Below are positions 40,281-51,324 of a stretch of DNA of 64,000 nucleotides, piece by piece. The translations under genes and the position numbers were made by a program. The stretch is from Shewanella glacialipiscicola. Its GTDB lineage: Bacteria > Pseudomonadota > Gammaproteobacteria > Enterobacterales > Shewanellaceae. Under the pieces are notes generated by a model that saw nothing but the letters and a program-made list of their open reading frames with translations, made no database searches and had not been told where the DNA came from. Each line of letters begins with the position of its first letter. Position 1 is the stretch's first letter. The DNA lies in the NCBI RefSeq assembly GCF_023283485.1, contig NZ_JAKILU010000006.1, positions 62,001 through 126,000 on the forward strand, in the 5' to 3' direction.

Positions 40281-41504
40281 GTGGGCCCACAATCACTGTC
40301 TTCAGCTAATAACGGTAGACGTATACCGAATTTAGCTCTGCTTATTCCCATGCTTGCGGCGATTGTAGCTATCACCCCATTAGCCATCGACATGTACTTA
40401 CCCGCGATGTCGACATTGGCGCTCAGTTTTCAAACGGATGTCACCACGGTGCAACAATCCCTGAGTATTTACTTAGCCGGTTATGCTCTTGGCATGTTGT
40501 GTTTTGGCCCTTTAGCCGATCGTATTGGCCGCCGGCCAATGGTGATCATTGGGCTAAGTGGATTTATGCTGATCAGTTTATTGATTGGTTTTGCCGGTCA
40601 AGTCGAAGTCTTTCTGGGACTGCGTTTTTTGCAAGCTTTTATCGGCGCCGCCGCAACTGTAGTTGTACCGGGATACATCAAAGAAGTCTATGGTGACAAT
40701 ACCGCTAAAGGTATGTCATATGTGAGCTTAATCATGATGTTGGCGCCATTATTAGCCCCAAGCATTGGCAGCGTGATCCTTGAACTGGGTGATTGGCATT
40801 TAATCTTCTTTATTCAATCAGCTTATGCCGTCACCTTACTCTTGCTCGTGCTGTTTGCGCTAAAAATGCCCAGTGATAAAGATATGGATACTCGCAGCCA
40901 AAAGTCGTTCCTTGGCGCCTACGCAACGGTATTAACTCGCCAAGGTGTTAAGTTGAATATTGCCAGCGGCGTACTGACCTCCTTTGCTTTTTTCTGTTAT
41001 CTCACCGCATCACCCTTCGTTTATATGGAGGTCTTTGCCCTAGATAAATCCTATTTCGCCATCTTATTTAGCACCAACGTTGGTGCCTTGATGTTAGCAA
41101 ATATCATCAATACTCGCATTGTGAGCCGTTATGGCTCGCTGCGTATGTTGCATGTATCGACCTTTTTTGGCGCCATTGCGGGAGTCGGTTTATTAACCGT
41201 CAACCTACTCGGTATGAGTTATCACTTTACCGTGATGATGCTTATTCCTTTGATGGGTTGCCTTGGGGTTATGTCAGTGAATGCCGATGCGATCGTGTTG
41301 ATGAAGTTCAAACAAGAAACCGGCACGGCAACGGCGGTTATTGGCACCTTAAGATTTGGTTGTGGTGCATTGGCTGGCCCCTTATTGGCGATGTTTTATG
41401 ATGGTACCGCAGTCCCCTTTGCCGCACTCATGTTAGCGGCGATTTTATTAGTTGGGATTTGTCAGTTTAATCGTCCAAAACATCAACTACCGCCAACGAT
41501 TTAA
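40281..41504 (+). CDS. Bcr/CflA-family drug efflux MFS transporter
   Basis: 407 residues, twelve membrane segments. The MFS motif GPLADRIGRRPMVI is in loop 2-3 and AIDMYLPAMSTLA is the Bcr/CflA first-helix signature. Start GTG 40281 has GAGG seven bases upstream. Transports small drugs or metabolites by proton antiport; substrate unknown. Confidence 0.9.
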   Translation: MGPQSLSSANNGRRIPNLALLIPMLAAIVAITPLAIDMYLPAMSTLALSFQTDVTTVQQSLSIYLAGYALGMLCFGPLADRIGRRPMVIIGLSGFMLISLLIGFAGQVEVFLGLRFLQAFIGAAATVVVPGYIKEVYGDNTAKGMSYVSLIMMLAPLLAPSIGSVILELGDWHLIFFIQSAYAVTLLLLVLFALKMPSDKDMDTRSQKSFLGAYATVLTRQGVKLNIASGVLTSFAFFCYLTASPFVYMEVFALDKSYFAILFSTNVGALMLANIINTRIVSRYGSLRMLHVSTFFGAIAGVGLLTVNLLGMSYHFTVMMLIPLMGCLGVMSVNADAIVLMKFKQETGTATAVIGTLRFGCGALAGPLLAMFYDGTAVPFAALMLAAILLVGICQFNRPKHQLPPTI

Positions 41505-42007
41505 CCACTATCAGATACCGAGATCTTATGAGTCTGGATGTTGTGCTAAATAAGAAGCTCACATTAATGTGCATAAAAGCAACAAACCAATAACGCGAAA
41601 TAATCATTAGTTAAGGTCTCCCTTATTTAATGTCTTATACAAAAAAGGCACTTCCAGTGCCTTTTTTGCTCATTAAAAGTATAACCTATTGAAAGTAAGT
41701 AAATAAAAAACAATACACTCAACATCACTTACTCTTATTTATACATTCTAGCGCGACTCAAACATGAAATTGTTTCAAGTTGGTTAATTTTTGGATAAAA
41801 GTCTTGAGTTATAGTATTTTTTGAATATGATGAAATTCTGTTCATTGCAACAGTCGCAGCATCCTAAGGGATAAGTTACTTGTCTTTTACAAAGTCGATG
41901 CCGCATTTTGCAGTCTGGATTACCGTTCAGGCTTAATTTTAGAGCGATTACCGTCGCTGTAACAAGTTACTGTTTACCGTAACGGTACTATGCAATAGGA
42001 GTTTCAC
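41505..42007. other. Intergenic stretch before ilvI
   Basis: Holds the terminator at 41641-41667. Nearer ilvI, a TACCG-TAA-CGGTA palindrome at 41975-41987 and an AGGAG ribosome site are seen. No leader peptide with runs of branched-chain codons is evident, so attenuation cannot be supported. Confidence 0.5.
41641..41667 (+). terminator. Terminator downstream of bcr
   Basis: Perfect 12-bp stem AAAAAAGGCACT / AGTGCCTTTTTT with a 3-base loop, ending in a T-run. Confidence 0.9.
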
Positions 42008-43726
42008 ATGGAGATGTTATCCGGCGCCAGCATGATAGTGCGTTCTTTGATTGATGAAGGCGTACAACACATATTCGGTTATCCTGGCGGTTCAGTTTTA
42101 GATATCTACGACGCCCTGCACGTTATCCCCGGTATTGAACACATACTTGTCCGCCACGAACAAGCTGCCGTACACATGGCCGATGGCTATGCCCGTGCTA
42201 CGGGAAAAGTCGGCGTGGTATTAGTCACCTCAGGCCCTGGCGCAACAAATGCGATTACCGGTATCGCTACCGCTTATATGGATTCAGTTCCGCTTGTCGT
42301 GTTATCAGGCCAAGTCCCAAGTAATCTTATCGGCAATGATGCTTTCCAAGAATGCGATATGATTGGTATCTCACGGCCCGTCGTAAAACACAGTTTTTTA
42401 GTCACTGATCCAACCGAAATCCCTGAAACTATTAAAAAAGCCTTTTATATTGCTTCCACGGGTCGCCCAGGCCCTGTGGTTGTCGATCTACCGAAGGATT
42501 GTTTAAATCCTGCCTTATTGCATGAGTATTGTTACCCCAAGAGCGTCAAAATGCGCTCGTATAATCCAACCACCGTTGGCCATAAAGGTCAAATTCGTCG
42601 TGGTCTACAAGCCCTATTGGCCGCTAAAAAGCCAGTACTCTATGTTGGCGGCGGCGCAATTATCTCAGGTTGTGATAAACAAATCCTGCAATTAGCTGAG
42701 AGACTGAATATTCCTGTTGTTAGCACGTTAATGGGGCTTGGCGCCTTTCCAAGCACCCACAAAAACAGTTTAGGTATGCTAGGGATGCACGGTCGCTACG
42801 AAGCCAACATGACGATGCATAACTGCGATTTGATTTTTGGTATTGGCGTACGTTTTGATGATAGAACCACTAATAATGTGGAAAAATATTGTCCGAATGC
42901 GACCATTTTGCACATCGATATCGACCCATCGTCTATTTCTAAAACTATCCACGTGGATATTCCTATCGTAGGCTCAGCCGACAGTATTTTAGATAGTATG
43001 TTAACGCTACTAGATGAATCGCACGAGCACAACGACAGCGAAGCCATTGCAACTTGGTGGACCGATATTGAGCAATGGCGTAGCCGAGATTGTCTGGCCT
43101 ACGACAAAAAGAGTGGGCGCATTAAGCCACAACAAGTCATTGAAACCCTATACAAGCTGACCAATGGCGATGCCTATGTTGCCTCTGACGTTGGCCAACA
43201 TCAAATGTTTGCTGCCTTATACTACCCGTTTGATAAGCCGCGCCGCTGGATAAATTCCGGTGGTTTAGGCACGATGGGATTTGGCCTACCCGCGGCAATG
43301 GGCGTGAAGATGGCGATGCCTGATGCCACCGTGGTATGTGTCACCGGTGATGGTTCAATCCAGATGAACATTCAAGAATTATCTACTGCATTACAATATG
43401 ATACGCCAGTTAAAATTATCAACTTAAACAACCGCTTTCTTGGCATGGTTAAACAGTGGCAGGACATGATTTACTCTGGCCGCCACTCACATTCCTATAT
43501 GGATTCAGTGCCTAATTTTGCCAAAATTGCCGAGGCCTATGGCCACGTTGGTATGACGATTAGCGATCCAGCCGAACTTGAATCAAAAATGGCTGAAGCA
43601 CTGGCGATGAAAGACAAATTAGTCTTTCTCGATATCATGGTGGACGAAACTGAGCACGTATACCCCATGTTGATCCGCGGTGGTGCAATGAATGAAATGT
43701 GGCTAACCAAGACGGAGCAATGCTAA
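42008..43726 (+). CDS. ilvI: Acetolactate synthase large subunit (catalytic)
   Basis: 572 residues, a ThDP-dependent enzyme. The activating Glu is in [27 protein letters not shown] is the ThDP/Mg motif, and a FAD-binding middle domain follows. It condenses two pyruvates (or pyruvate and 2-ketobutyrate) in valine/isoleucine synthesis. The stop TAA shares its last base with the ilvH ATG (TAATG), so the subunits are coupled. Large-subunit type IlvI is judged from its ilvH partner. Confidence 0.94.
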   Translation: MEMLSGASMIVRSLIDEGVQHIFGYPGGSVLDIYDALHVIPGIEHILVRHEQAAVHMADGYARATGKVGVVLVTSGPGATNAITGIATAYMDSVPLVVLSGQVPSNLIGNDAFQECDMIGISRPVVKHSFLVTDPTEIPETIKKAFYIASTGRPGPVVVDLPKDCLNPALLHEYCYPKSVKMRSYNPTTVGHKGQIRRGLQALLAAKKPVLYVGGGAIISGCDKQILQLAERLNIPVVSTLMGLGAFPSTHKNSLGMLGMHGRYEANMTMHNCDLIFGIGVRFDDRTTNNVEKYCPNATILHIDIDPSSISKTIHVDIPIVGSADSILDSMLTLLDESHEHNDSEAIATWWTDIEQWRSRDCLAYDKKSGRIKPQQVIETLYKLTNGDAYVASDVGQHQMFAALYYPFDKPRRWINSGGLGTMGFGLPAAMGVKMAMPDATVVCVTGDGSIQMNIQELSTALQYDTPVKIINLNNRFLGMVKQWQDMIYSGRHSHSYMDSVPNFAKIAEAYGHVGMTISDPAELESKMAEALAMKDKLVFLDIMVDETEHVYPMLIRGGAMNEMWLTKTEQC

Positions 43727-44220
43727 TGCGTCGAATTATATCTGTATTATTAGAAAACCAATCCGGCGCCCTTTCTCGTGTGGTCGGCTTATTTTCACAG
43801 CGCGGTTATAACATTGAAAGTTTAACCGTGGCGCCTACGGACGACATCACCCTATCGCGCCTTAACATCACAGTCGTTGCCGATGAAATGGTGCTAGAGC
43901 AAATCGAAAAGCAGCTGCATAAGTTAATCGATGTCTTAAAAGTCTCCAATATTACCGAGTCTGCTTATATTGAGCGTGAATTAGCACTGGTTAAAGTCCG
44001 TGCTCAAGGTGAGTTTAGGGAAGAGGTTAAGCGCATGGCGGATATCTTCCGCGGTCAGATTGTTGATGTCACCGCTAATTTATACACTATTCAAATGGTC
44101 GGTACCTCAGACAAGCTCGATGCCTTTATCCATGCTCTGGCTGAAGTAACAAAGTTAGTCGAAGTTTCTCGCTCAGGCGTGGTAGGTCTCGCCCGCGGTG
44201 AAAAGGCGATGAAAGCTTAA
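43726..44220 (+). CDS. ilvH: Acetolactate synthase small regulatory subunit
   Basis: 164 residues from ATG 43726; GGAG lies 8 bases upstream. The N-terminal ACT domain has RRIISVLLENQSGALSRVVG and GYNIESLTVAPTD, where valine binds to give feedback inhibition. Near identical in layout to IlvH. Four bases of its stop region are overlapped on the other strand by read-out from the IS4 remnant at 44217. Confidence 0.95.
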   Translation: MRRIISVLLENQSGALSRVVGLFSQRGYNIESLTVAPTDDITLSRLNITVVADEMVLEQIEKQLHKLIDVLKVSNITESAYIERELALVKVRAQGEFREEVKRMADIFRGQIVDVTANLYTIQMVGTSDKLDAFIHALAEVTKLVEVSRSGVVGLARGEKAMKA

Positions 44221-44930
44221 CTCTCCATAACATCAATACAAAGGGGAGCATAATGCTTAATGCCGTTCACTCTTAAGTGAACGGCATTTTCATTTGGTCT
44301 AATTGGATACTTGTTTTTGCTCATTTTAAGCACTCTTGGATAAGCCCTTTCCCGTTTACCATCCAACTTAAATTGCCGTGCATTACGTTCTATATCCAAT
44401 ACATCTCTCGGGACATTCCCCGGCGTTTGTGATGGCAGTTGTGTCAGCTTGAAGATGATATGACTCGCAGCATCCCGAAAACTCAGTTGATTGGGATGGA
44501 CCGATGGCAAGCTTTTGGCCATCAGTAACATCTTGTATCGGATAAGATTATAGGCCAGCAACACGCCCCACAGCTCTTGAGTCACGAGTTCCGGCACTTG
44601 ACTGCGCAGCGTAAAACGACTCTCCAACAAGTGTTGCTTCATCTCTCTGTAGCCCAGTTCGATTTCCCATCGATGGGCATACAAGTCGACAATGTCTTCG
44701 CCGGGGTAACGCATCGGGTCAGTCAACGAGGTTAAAATAGCGACTGGCTTACCTTTCACTGTCTTAGTAAGTAAACGGACTAGGGAGCTGCGGCCATTTC
44801 TTTCTGGCTTGAGGCGTGGTGGTTAGCCTCACCCGCTGGTCATGCTGACCCAACGTTCGAACCACCTCATATTGAGTGCCTTTCTTCAGCGGCAACAACC
44901 AGTGGCTATCAGGTTGCGCTTGCTGCCAAG
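44217..44930 (-). mobile_element. Truncated IS4-family element, copy 1
   Basis: A left terminal inverted repeat starts at 44243 (GGGGAGCATAATGC). The transposase C-terminal half lies on the minus strand, open from 44759; the YREK signature is intact as Y-x2-R-x3-E-x6-K in YAHRWEIELGYREMK. Upstream, homology continues to about 44930 in a second frame (WQQAQPDSHWLLPLKKGTQY), so at least one frameshift has occurred. A homopolymer change near the C-terminus (AAAAAC where copy 2 has AAAAAAC) makes the frame read on through the inverted repeat into the end of ilvH. The right end is missing and is replaced by an IS1595 fragment. Confidence 0.85.
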
Positions 44931-45257
44931 CGTGCAGAAGGCCGAGTGCTAGAAAATAAAATAGCTGCGGATTCAGCGGTGTGTAGCGATGGCTTTCTTT
45001 CCTACCTAAAAATGACTCAGGATATGAAAGTAGAGCATAAGATACTCAATGCAGGTCATGGCAAGCGAGTCAAGGAGGGTGTTTTTCATATTCAACATAT
45101 CAATGCTTACCCTAGCCGACTGCATTTATGGATAAATACCTTTCGGGGCGTAGCAACTAAATATCTTCCGAACTACTTAGGCTGGTTTAGATTCTTTGAA
45201 GCCCATGATAATCCAAATGAAAATAGCATATTGGCTATGCAGACACAGTTAACGTGA
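44930..45257 (+). mobile_element. IS1595 (ISXO2-like) transposase fragment
   Basis: The open part from GTG 44946 encodes 103 residues like the C-terminal half of ISXO2-type DDE transposases: DSAVCSDGFLSY, then HIQHINAYPSRLHLWI and FRGVATKYLPNYLGWFR. The 5' half is absent; it abuts the IS4 remnant, read from the opposite strand. Not expected to be active. Confidence 0.8.
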
Positions 45258-45319
45258 ACATAGCCAATACGATTGGTATTAAAGGGGCACTTATCTTAAA
45301 ACATTAAGGATAAGTTTTT

Positions 45320-46546
45320 CTAACCGTAAAACCAATAGCAGACAGCGATAGCAGCACTTATACCCGCAAAATCGGCGGTTAATCCACAGGCTAAGGCGTG
45401 ACGGCCGTGACGAATACCCACTGATCCAAAATACACCGCTAAAACATAAAAAGTAGTTTCAGTACTGCCCTGAAAAATCGCGGCTAATCGCCCTGCAAAA
45501 GAATCGACGCCATAGTGATCCATGGTTTCTAACATCATAGCTCTGGCGCCTGAGCCACTAAAAGGTTTCATCAGTGCAGTTGGCATCGCATCGACAAAAC
45601 GAGTATCGAAACCTAATAAACGTACGCCAGTGGCAATCAGTTGCAACAAATAATCCAGAGCGCCAGATGCGCGTAGCAAACCAATGGCCAATAACATAGC
45701 GAGCAGATAAGGAATAAGCTGAATTGATTGAGCAAAACCGGCTTTTGCCCCGTCAATAAATTCATCATAAACCGCCACCTTGCGAATACCAGCAACAATA
45801 ACAAAGGTAAACACCAGTAACAGTAAGATACCATTCCCCATTACCGTCGATACTGTGCCTATCGCCTGTGCACTTAAAGTCATTAAATAAAATCCACTCG
45901 CCACTAAGCCAGAGAGCATCAAGGCGCCGTAACCGAGCACCACCGAGTTCAATAATGAAATCCGTTGCACTAATGCTACAACTAGTAAGCCCGCCAGTGT
46001 TGATGCTGAGGTTGCCAGTAAAATCGGTAGGAAAATATCCGCAGGCGCTGCCGCGCCTTGCTGAGCGCGGTAAAGAAATACCGTTACTGGCACTAAAGTG
46101 ACAGAGGAAGTATTGAGTACTAAGAATAAAATTTGCGCATTAGTCGCCACGGTTTTTAATGGATTTAAACTCTGCAAATCATGCATAGCCCTTAAACCAA
46201 GCGGCGTGGCAGCATTATCCAAGCCAAAAATATTCGCGGTTAAATTCATGGTAATGCTGCCAAAAGCAGGATGCCCCTTAGGGACTTCTGGCATCAAACG
46301 GCGCAGTAATGGCTCAAACACAAAGGCGATAGCACCAACCACACCGGCCTTTTCACCGACCTGCATCAATCCCATCCACAGAGAGAGCACGCCAATCAGC
46401 CCAAGGGATATTTCAGCGGCAAGCTTAGCGCTAGCAAATAATGCCGCTACCGAAACCGATAAAACGTCAAAGTGACCATTGAACAACTGCACCGCAATTG
46501 CGAGCAGTGCCGTGATAAAAAAAGCTAACCACACACGATTTAGCAC
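45320..46546 (-). CDS. SpmA-SpmB-like nucleoside-recognition (Gate) domain membrane protein
   Basis: 408 residues, about ten membrane helices in two halves. The N-terminal half resembles SpmA (NMTANIFGLDNAATPLGLR-type; read here as NLTANIFGLDNAATPLGLRA), the C-terminal half SpmB (FSGSGARAM and FQGSTETTFYVLA). In Bacillus two proteins are separate; here they are one. Function in non-sporulating bacteria is unknown. GTG 46546 has a strong AGGGG. Confidence 0.87.
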   Translation of the reverse strand: MLNRVWLAFFITALLAIAVQLFNGHFDVLSVSVAALFASAKLAAEISLGLIGVLSLWMGLMQVGEKAGVVGAIAFVFEPLLRRLMPEVPKGHPAFGSITMNLTANIFGLDNAATPLGLRAMHDLQSLNPLKTVATNAQILFLVLNTSSVTLVPVTVFLYRAQQGAAAPADIFLPILLATSASTLAGLLVVALVQRISLLNSVVLGYGALMLSGLVASGFYLMTLSAQAIGTVSTVMGNGILLLLVFTFVIVAGIRKVAVYDEFIDGAKAGFAQSIQLIPYLLAMLLAIGLLRASGALDYLLQLIATGVRLLGFDTRFVDAMPTALMKPFSGSGARAMMLETMDHYGVDSFAGRLAAIFQGSTETTFYVLAVYFGSVGIRHGRHALACGLTADFAGISAAIAVCYWFYG

Positions 46547-46786
46547 ACCTATCCCCTTTATTTTACTTATTTTTATTCTATTTAACTTAACGCTGCAGTG
46601 CGTTAACTTTGGCGGTTCAATTCAATATCTGTACTATTGTCAGTGCCTATCGCGTTAAGTGGCCACATCCACAGAGTATCAAAGGAGAAAATCTCAGCCC
46701 TAATAAGGGATTATGATATACTTGCGCCCGTTGAAACACAGTCTATTTCCCTCTCGTGCAATGAAATCAATGGTCCAATAACGTCA

Positions 46787-48232
46787 ATGGTTCAATTAAA
46801 TCAAAATTTTATCAACACAATCACCCAAGAACTCCCCGCCCATTTATCCATGGACGAGTTTATTACCGCCTGTGACAGGCCGCTTAGACGCTCCATTCGG
46901 GTCAATACCTTAAAAATCAGCAGTGATGATTTTAAAACACTGATGCAACCTAAGGGTTGGACGTTCGAGTCGATTCCTTGGTGCGCTGATGGTTTTTGGA
47001 TAAGCTACGATGAGGAAGAACAACTCGGCAATGCTTTAGAGCATATTCAGGGCTTATTCTACATTCAAGAAGCCAGCTCTATGTTGCCGCCAACAGCACT
47101 TTTTACACACTATGCAAATTGGCAATGCGTACTCGATCTTGCCTCCGCACCAGGTTCAAAAACCACTCAAATGGCCGCGTTAATGCAAAACCAAGGTTTA
47201 TTGGTGGCCAATGAGTATTCGGCAAGCCGCGTGAAAGTCTTACACGCCAACGTACTGCGTATGGGCGCAAGCCACTGCGCACTGACCCATTTTGATGGCC
47301 GTGTGTTTGGTGAATACTTGTATGAAAGTTTTGATGCTGTGCTCATCGATGCGCCATGTGGCGGCGAAGGCACGGTGCGTAAAGACGTCGATGCGCTAAA
47401 GCATTGGAGCCTAGACGATGTGGTGGCGATTAGCGAAACTCAAAAAGCCTTAATTGAATCCGCTTTTCTCGCCCTGAAACCCGGCGGCAGTTTAGTTTAC
47501 TCGACCTGCACCTTAAATCGCCTCGAAAACCAAGGCGTATGTGAGTATTTAAAACAAGCCTACGGCGATGCCGTGCAATTTGAATCCTTACATGATTTAT
47601 TTGATGGTGCAGAAAAGGCCACAACTGCCGAAGGTTTCTTACATGTCTGGCCACAGATTTACGACAGTGAAGGTTTTTTCGTCGCAAAATTAACCAAAAC
47701 CGCCTCAGTGCCGCGTTTACTGCCCGAGCCTAAACGGCAAAAAAACTTTCCTTTTACGCCCGCTTCAGCAAAACAAGCTCAAGAGATTAAAGAGTATTTT
47801 CAGCAAGATTTAGGCATAAACTTGCCGGACGAACTCATTATGGTTCGCGATGATGAATTTTGGTTATTTCCGCACGTGTTCAACAACTTTATCGGTCGTA
47901 TGCGATTTCAGCGTATTGGTATTAAACTCGCCGATAACAGTAAGCACGGCTTTAAAGTGCGCCATGAAGCAATTATTGCATTAGCGGGAAAGCAGCTTAG
48001 CCCAGCGTCAAAAACGGTCGATGTAAGTGATGTTGAAGCCAAAGAGTATTTAATGGGACGAGATATTCCTTTAAATACAGCAGTAAAAGCCCAAGGTGAA
48101 GTGATTGTTTGTTATGGCGGCGCTCCATTAGGCATGGCGAAACACTTAGGCAATAAATTAAAAAACAACCTGCCCAGAGACTTAGTAAAAGATAAAGTGT
48201 TACTGCTGCCAGAACAGATAAAATCGTTATAG
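46787..48232 (+). CDS. rsmF: 16S rRNA m5C1407 methyltransferase RsmF
   Basis: 481 residues from ATG 46787, where homology with RsmF begins (QELPAHLSMDEFITAC); an earlier start at 46637 gives 50 unrelated residues. Two catalytic cysteines are in APCGGEGTVRK and VYSTCTLNRLEN. SAM-binding DLASAPGSKTTQ is intact. Modifies C1407 of 16S rRNA. No good ribosome site is seen before the chosen ATG, so the start is tentative. Confidence 0.92.
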   Translation: MVQLNQNFINTITQELPAHLSMDEFITACDRPLRRSIRVNTLKISSDDFKTLMQPKGWTFESIPWCADGFWISYDEEEQLGNALEHIQGLFYIQEASSMLPPTALFTHYANWQCVLDLASAPGSKTTQMAALMQNQGLLVANEYSASRVKVLHANVLRMGASHCALTHFDGRVFGEYLYESFDAVLIDAPCGGEGTVRKDVDALKHWSLDDVVAISETQKALIESAFLALKPGGSLVYSTCTLNRLENQGVCEYLKQAYGDAVQFESLHDLFDGAEKATTAEGFLHVWPQIYDSEGFFVAKLTKTASVPRLLPEPKRQKNFPFTPASAKQAQEIKEYFQQDLGINLPDELIMVRDDEFWLFPHVFNNFIGRMRFQRIGIKLADNSKHGFKVRHEAIIALAGKQLSPASKTVDVSDVEAKEYLMGRDIPLNTAVKAQGEVIVCYGGAPLGMAKHLGNKLKNNLPRDLVKDKVLLLPEQIKSL

Positions 48233-48380
48233 TATCGCTGTTTTTTAGCGATAAATAACCTAAAAAAGGGGAAGGATAAAAAACTCGAGGATAAAAACTC
48301 AGCTACACTGAATCTATTGTAAAGCGTGCTGCATGGCGCTTTCATCTGTAGCGCACGGCTCTTCAATGAGCCATTCCCCT

Positions 48381-48417
48381 AGGCCCAAACAGCTTTAATC
48401 GTTTTGGGCCTTTTTTT
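48381..48417 (+). terminator. Terminator after rsmF
   Basis: AGGCCCAAAAC type stem (AGGCCCAAAC and GTTTTGGGCC) with a 10-base loop and a run of seven T. Confidence 0.92.
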
Positions 48418-48468
48418 ATGTCTGTATAGGCAATCACGCCAACATATCGCCTTGGGTAGAGCACACTG

Positions 48469-49257
48469 TTATCGGCCAACCAAACGCGCCGCATCTTTGA
48501 ATAAATTAAAGAAGTTATTGCTAGTGTACTCTGCTAGCTCTTCGTAACGCTCACCTCTAAGCTCGGCTACGAACTCCGCGACATCACGCACATAGGCAGG
48601 CTGGTTCTCTTGTCCACGATGCGGAATAGGTGCCAAATAGGGGGAATCAGTTTCAACTAGCAGGCGATCCTGAGGCACTTTACGAATCACGGTACGCAGG
48701 TCACCAGCATTTTTAAAGGTGACTATGCCTGACACTGAAATATAAAAGCCCAAATCAATCGCCGCTTTCGCCATTTCCCAGTTTTCAGTAAAGCAATGCA
48801 ACACACCGCCTACTTTATCTGCGTTGCCCTGCTTTAACATATTGATGGTGTCTTCACGTGCATCACGGGTATGCACAATCAAAGGTTTATTTACTTCTAC
48901 TGCAAGGGCTATTTGTTGTTCGAAACATTGTTGTTGCAGTAATTTTGTATCATCAGCATAAAAATAATCTAAGCCAGTTTCACCAATCGCAACCACTTTA
49001 GGATCAGTAGCGAAGCGACGAATTTGCTCAACATCGAGTCCTTCTTTCACATCTAAAGGATGCACGCCCGATGATAAAAATATCTGCTCAAAGGCTGCCA
49101 CCTTATCTCGCATCGACTCAAACCCTTGTTGGCGCACATTGACGCACAACATATAATCGACGCCACGAGCTTTAGCACTAGCAAGAATATTTTCAAGAGT
49201 TTGTTGATCAGGCGCCGCTTTGAGGCGATCAAGATGACAGTGTGAATCAATAAGCAC
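48469..49257 (-). CDS. TatD-family 3'-5' DNase / deacylase
   Basis: 262 residues from GTG 49257 (GGAA 7 bases upstream); an ATG at 49332 would add a hydrophobic 25-residue tail not seen in TatD. Metal motifs: LIDSHCHLD at the start, GETGLDYF, VHTRDA, GVLHCFT and LVETDSPYLAP. YcfH-type metal-dependent hydrolase; close to the holB cluster in many gammaproteobacteria. Confidence 0.92.
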   Translation of the reverse strand: MLIDSHCHLDRLKAAPDQQTLENILASAKARGVDYMLCVNVRQQGFESMRDKVAAFEQIFLSSGVHPLDVKEGLDVEQIRRFATDPKVVAIGETGLDYFYADDTKLLQQQCFEQQIALAVEVNKPLIVHTRDAREDTINMLKQGNADKVGGVLHCFTENWEMAKAAIDLGFYISVSGIVTFKNAGDLRTVIRKVPQDRLLVETDSPYLAPIPHRGQENQPAYVRDVAEFVAELRGERYEELAEYTSNNFFNLFKDAARLVGR

Positions 49258-49395
49258 AGAGATTTCCAAGCAGAGTAACAAAAGGACGACAAGGATACCC
49301 AGCCAAGGGATCGAGGTCAAATTCGACAACACTGAATAATAGGTTTGGACAGCGAGTAAACATTAAAAATACGGCAATAATGCAGTGGGATATAC

Positions 49396-49722
49396 CTACA
49401 TAGTACAGGTTAAATCCCCAGAGGCGAGTTCGCGGGACAGTAACTTTTCGATATGATGCTTATGACTATCAGGCTCAGACACAATTTTAATGCCAATGCC
49501 CACAGGACGCCCACCCGAAGCACCTAAAGGGTTTATCCAGACCACTATACCGCGAAATTCATTCATGAGTGTTGCACCCGGTAAACGATACGAAATCGTC
49601 AGGGGTTGACCAAGATAATGGCTTTCGCTGGTTGCAATGAATAATCCTGCCGGCTTAATAAACGGCATATAGGCGCGGTATAGCTGATGTAAGGTATCAA
49701 AGTTAACGACGAGATCTACCAT
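49396..49722 (-). CDS. PilZ-domain protein
   Basis: 108 residues, one PilZ beta-barrel with GIVVWINPLGASGGRPVGIGI. The c-di-GMP RxxxR and D/NxSxxG motifs are not clearly present, so it may be a PilZ-type pilus protein that does not bind the nucleotide. Its place between holB and tatD is the usual position of pilZ in these bacteria. Confidence 0.87.
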   Translation of the reverse strand: MVDLVVNFDTLHQLYRAYMPFIKPAGLFIATSESHYLGQPLTISYRLPGATLMNEFRGIVVWINPLGASGGRPVGIGIKIVSEPDSHKHHIEKLLSRELASGDLTCTM

Positions 49723-49732
49723 GGTATATTTC

Positions 49733-50686
49733 TTATTTTATTATCTCTCTATATTCTAAGACATAACTTTGACACAAGGCCAGATAATTGACGCTCGGCA
49801 TTGTACTCAAACTATGACACATTCCCATGATCTTCGCCGCCAAGTTCCCGATCTGCGCTTGAATAAACGCATCTTGATGGCTGTTTTTCAATAAAACCTG
49901 TCGCATAAGTAGGTATAGAACCTTAAGAACATCAATTATTTGTTGTTCACTTATCATTAACAAACTAGCACACAGATGACCCGACGACAAACTTTGAGCC
50001 CAATCTTTGCGAAACTGTAGCAAGGATTGATAACGGCTTTGTTGCACGTCGTCAGATAGCAAACTCTCTGCCAACTTTAATGGCCCGCCTACAACACTAA
50101 GGCACCAAGTCACATCTTCTTGGATGGCGCACTGTTGCGCTAACCAATTTTTAATCATTTCTCTGTTCGGTACCACAAAAGGAATCCGCTGACAGCGGCT
50201 ACTGACCGTCGCCATCAAACGTGCAGGCGTATCTGATTGCAATATGAGTAAAGTGTCTTTACCGGGTTCTTCAAGGGTTTTAAGTAGCGCATTGGCAGCG
50301 GCGGAGTTGAGCCGCTCACTATGATGAATAACCGCAACACGTCGGCCATTTTGCTGTGCAGTGGCGGTTAGGCGAGTGCACAGTTCACGAATTTGATCGA
50401 CCTTAATTTGATTACCGTCGGCGGCAATATGGTAAAAATCAGGATGATTACCCGCATCAAAGAGCTGACAAGACTTACAAAAACCGCAGGCTCCCACTCG
50501 CGTAGGTTGCAAACACATGGCCGCACGCGCCATAAAAACAGCCAGTAACTCGCCGCCATAGGCAGAATCAATACCGACGAGCTGAGCATGGGGGATTTTT
50601 TGCCCAGTTAATTGCGCTAAAAATGCTTGTCTTGGTGCTTCGAGCCAAGGCAATTGCTCAGCCGTATATGCTAACTCAGCTACCAT
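49733..50686 (-). CDS. holB: DNA polymerase III delta' subunit
   Basis: 317 residues. Zinc-site cysteines in CGFCKSC and the clamp-loader SRC motif (SSRCQRIPF) are present; the Walker A Lys is lost as is usual in delta'. It works with the DnaX clamp loader. Start overlaps the tmk end by 7 bases. Confidence 0.93.
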   Translation of the reverse strand: MVAELAYTAEQLPWLEAPRQAFLAQLTGQKIPHAQLVGIDSAYGGELLAVFMARAAMCLQPTRVGACGFCKSCQLFDAGNHPDFYHIAADGNQIKVDQIRELCTRLTATAQQNGRRVAVIHHSERLNSAAANALLKTLEEPGKDTLLILQSDTPARLMATVSSRCQRIPFVVPNREMIKNWLAQQCAIQEDVTWCLSVVGGPLKLAESLLSDDVQQSRYQSLLQFRKDWAQSLSSGHLCASLLMISEQQIIDVLKVLYLLMRQVLLKNSHQDAFIQAQIGNLAAKIMGMCHSLSTMPSVNYLALCQSYVLEYREIIK

Positions 50687-51306
50687 GCCATCGCCTGTAG
50701 CACAGCTAAGATATCCTTATGGACTTCGGCCATGGTTTGACTAGCATCAATAACAATAATACTATCATCTTCGCAGGCAAGTTTAAGGTACGTAGCGCGA
50801 GCCCGCTCAAAAAAGTCAATCGCTTGCTGCTCAATTCTATCCAGTTCACCGCGCTTAGCTGCGCGTGTGAGTCCAAGCTTAGGATCTAAATCGAGGTACA
50901 AGGTCAAATCAGGTTTGAATCCTTTTAGCGTGGCATGACTCACCGCCTCCACTAATGGCATTAAGCCACGACCACCGCCCTGATAGGCCAGCGACGATAG
51001 ATTATGCCGATCGCCCAATACCCATTGACCCTTTGCAAGCGCGGGTTTAATCACATTAGCAATCAACTGAGCTCTAGCGGCATAGATAAGTAAACACTCG
51101 GCTTCATCACACAGAGGATCGCTTGCATCGGCTATTTTGACTAAATCGCGGATACGTTCAGCAAGCGGCGTACCACCGGGCTCACGGGTACAAACAGGCG
51201 CTTGTCCAGTGTGTTTTTCAATAAAATCACGAATCAGGGCAATAGCACTCGACTTACCAGCGCCTTCTAAACCCTCAATAACAATAAATTTTGCATAAAC
51301 TGACAT
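50680..51306 (-). CDS. tmk: Thymidylate kinase
   Basis: 208 residues. P-loop [20 protein letters not shown] and [16 protein letters not shown] are the dTMP kinase motifs; the Walker loop is complete. Makes dTDP. Clusters with holB and mltG. Confidence 0.95.
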   Translation of the reverse strand: MSVYAKFIVIEGLEGAGKSSAIALIRDFIEKHTGQAPVCTREPGGTPLAERIRDLVKIADASDPLCDEAECLLIYAARAQLIANVIKPALAKGQWVLGDRHNLSSLAYQGGGRGLMPLVEAVSHATLKGFKPDLTLYLDLDPKLGLTRAAKRGELDRIEQQAIDFFERARATYLKLACEDDSIIVIDASQTMAEVHKDILAVLQAMAW

Positions 51307-51324
51307 GGGATTACTCTGCGTTTT

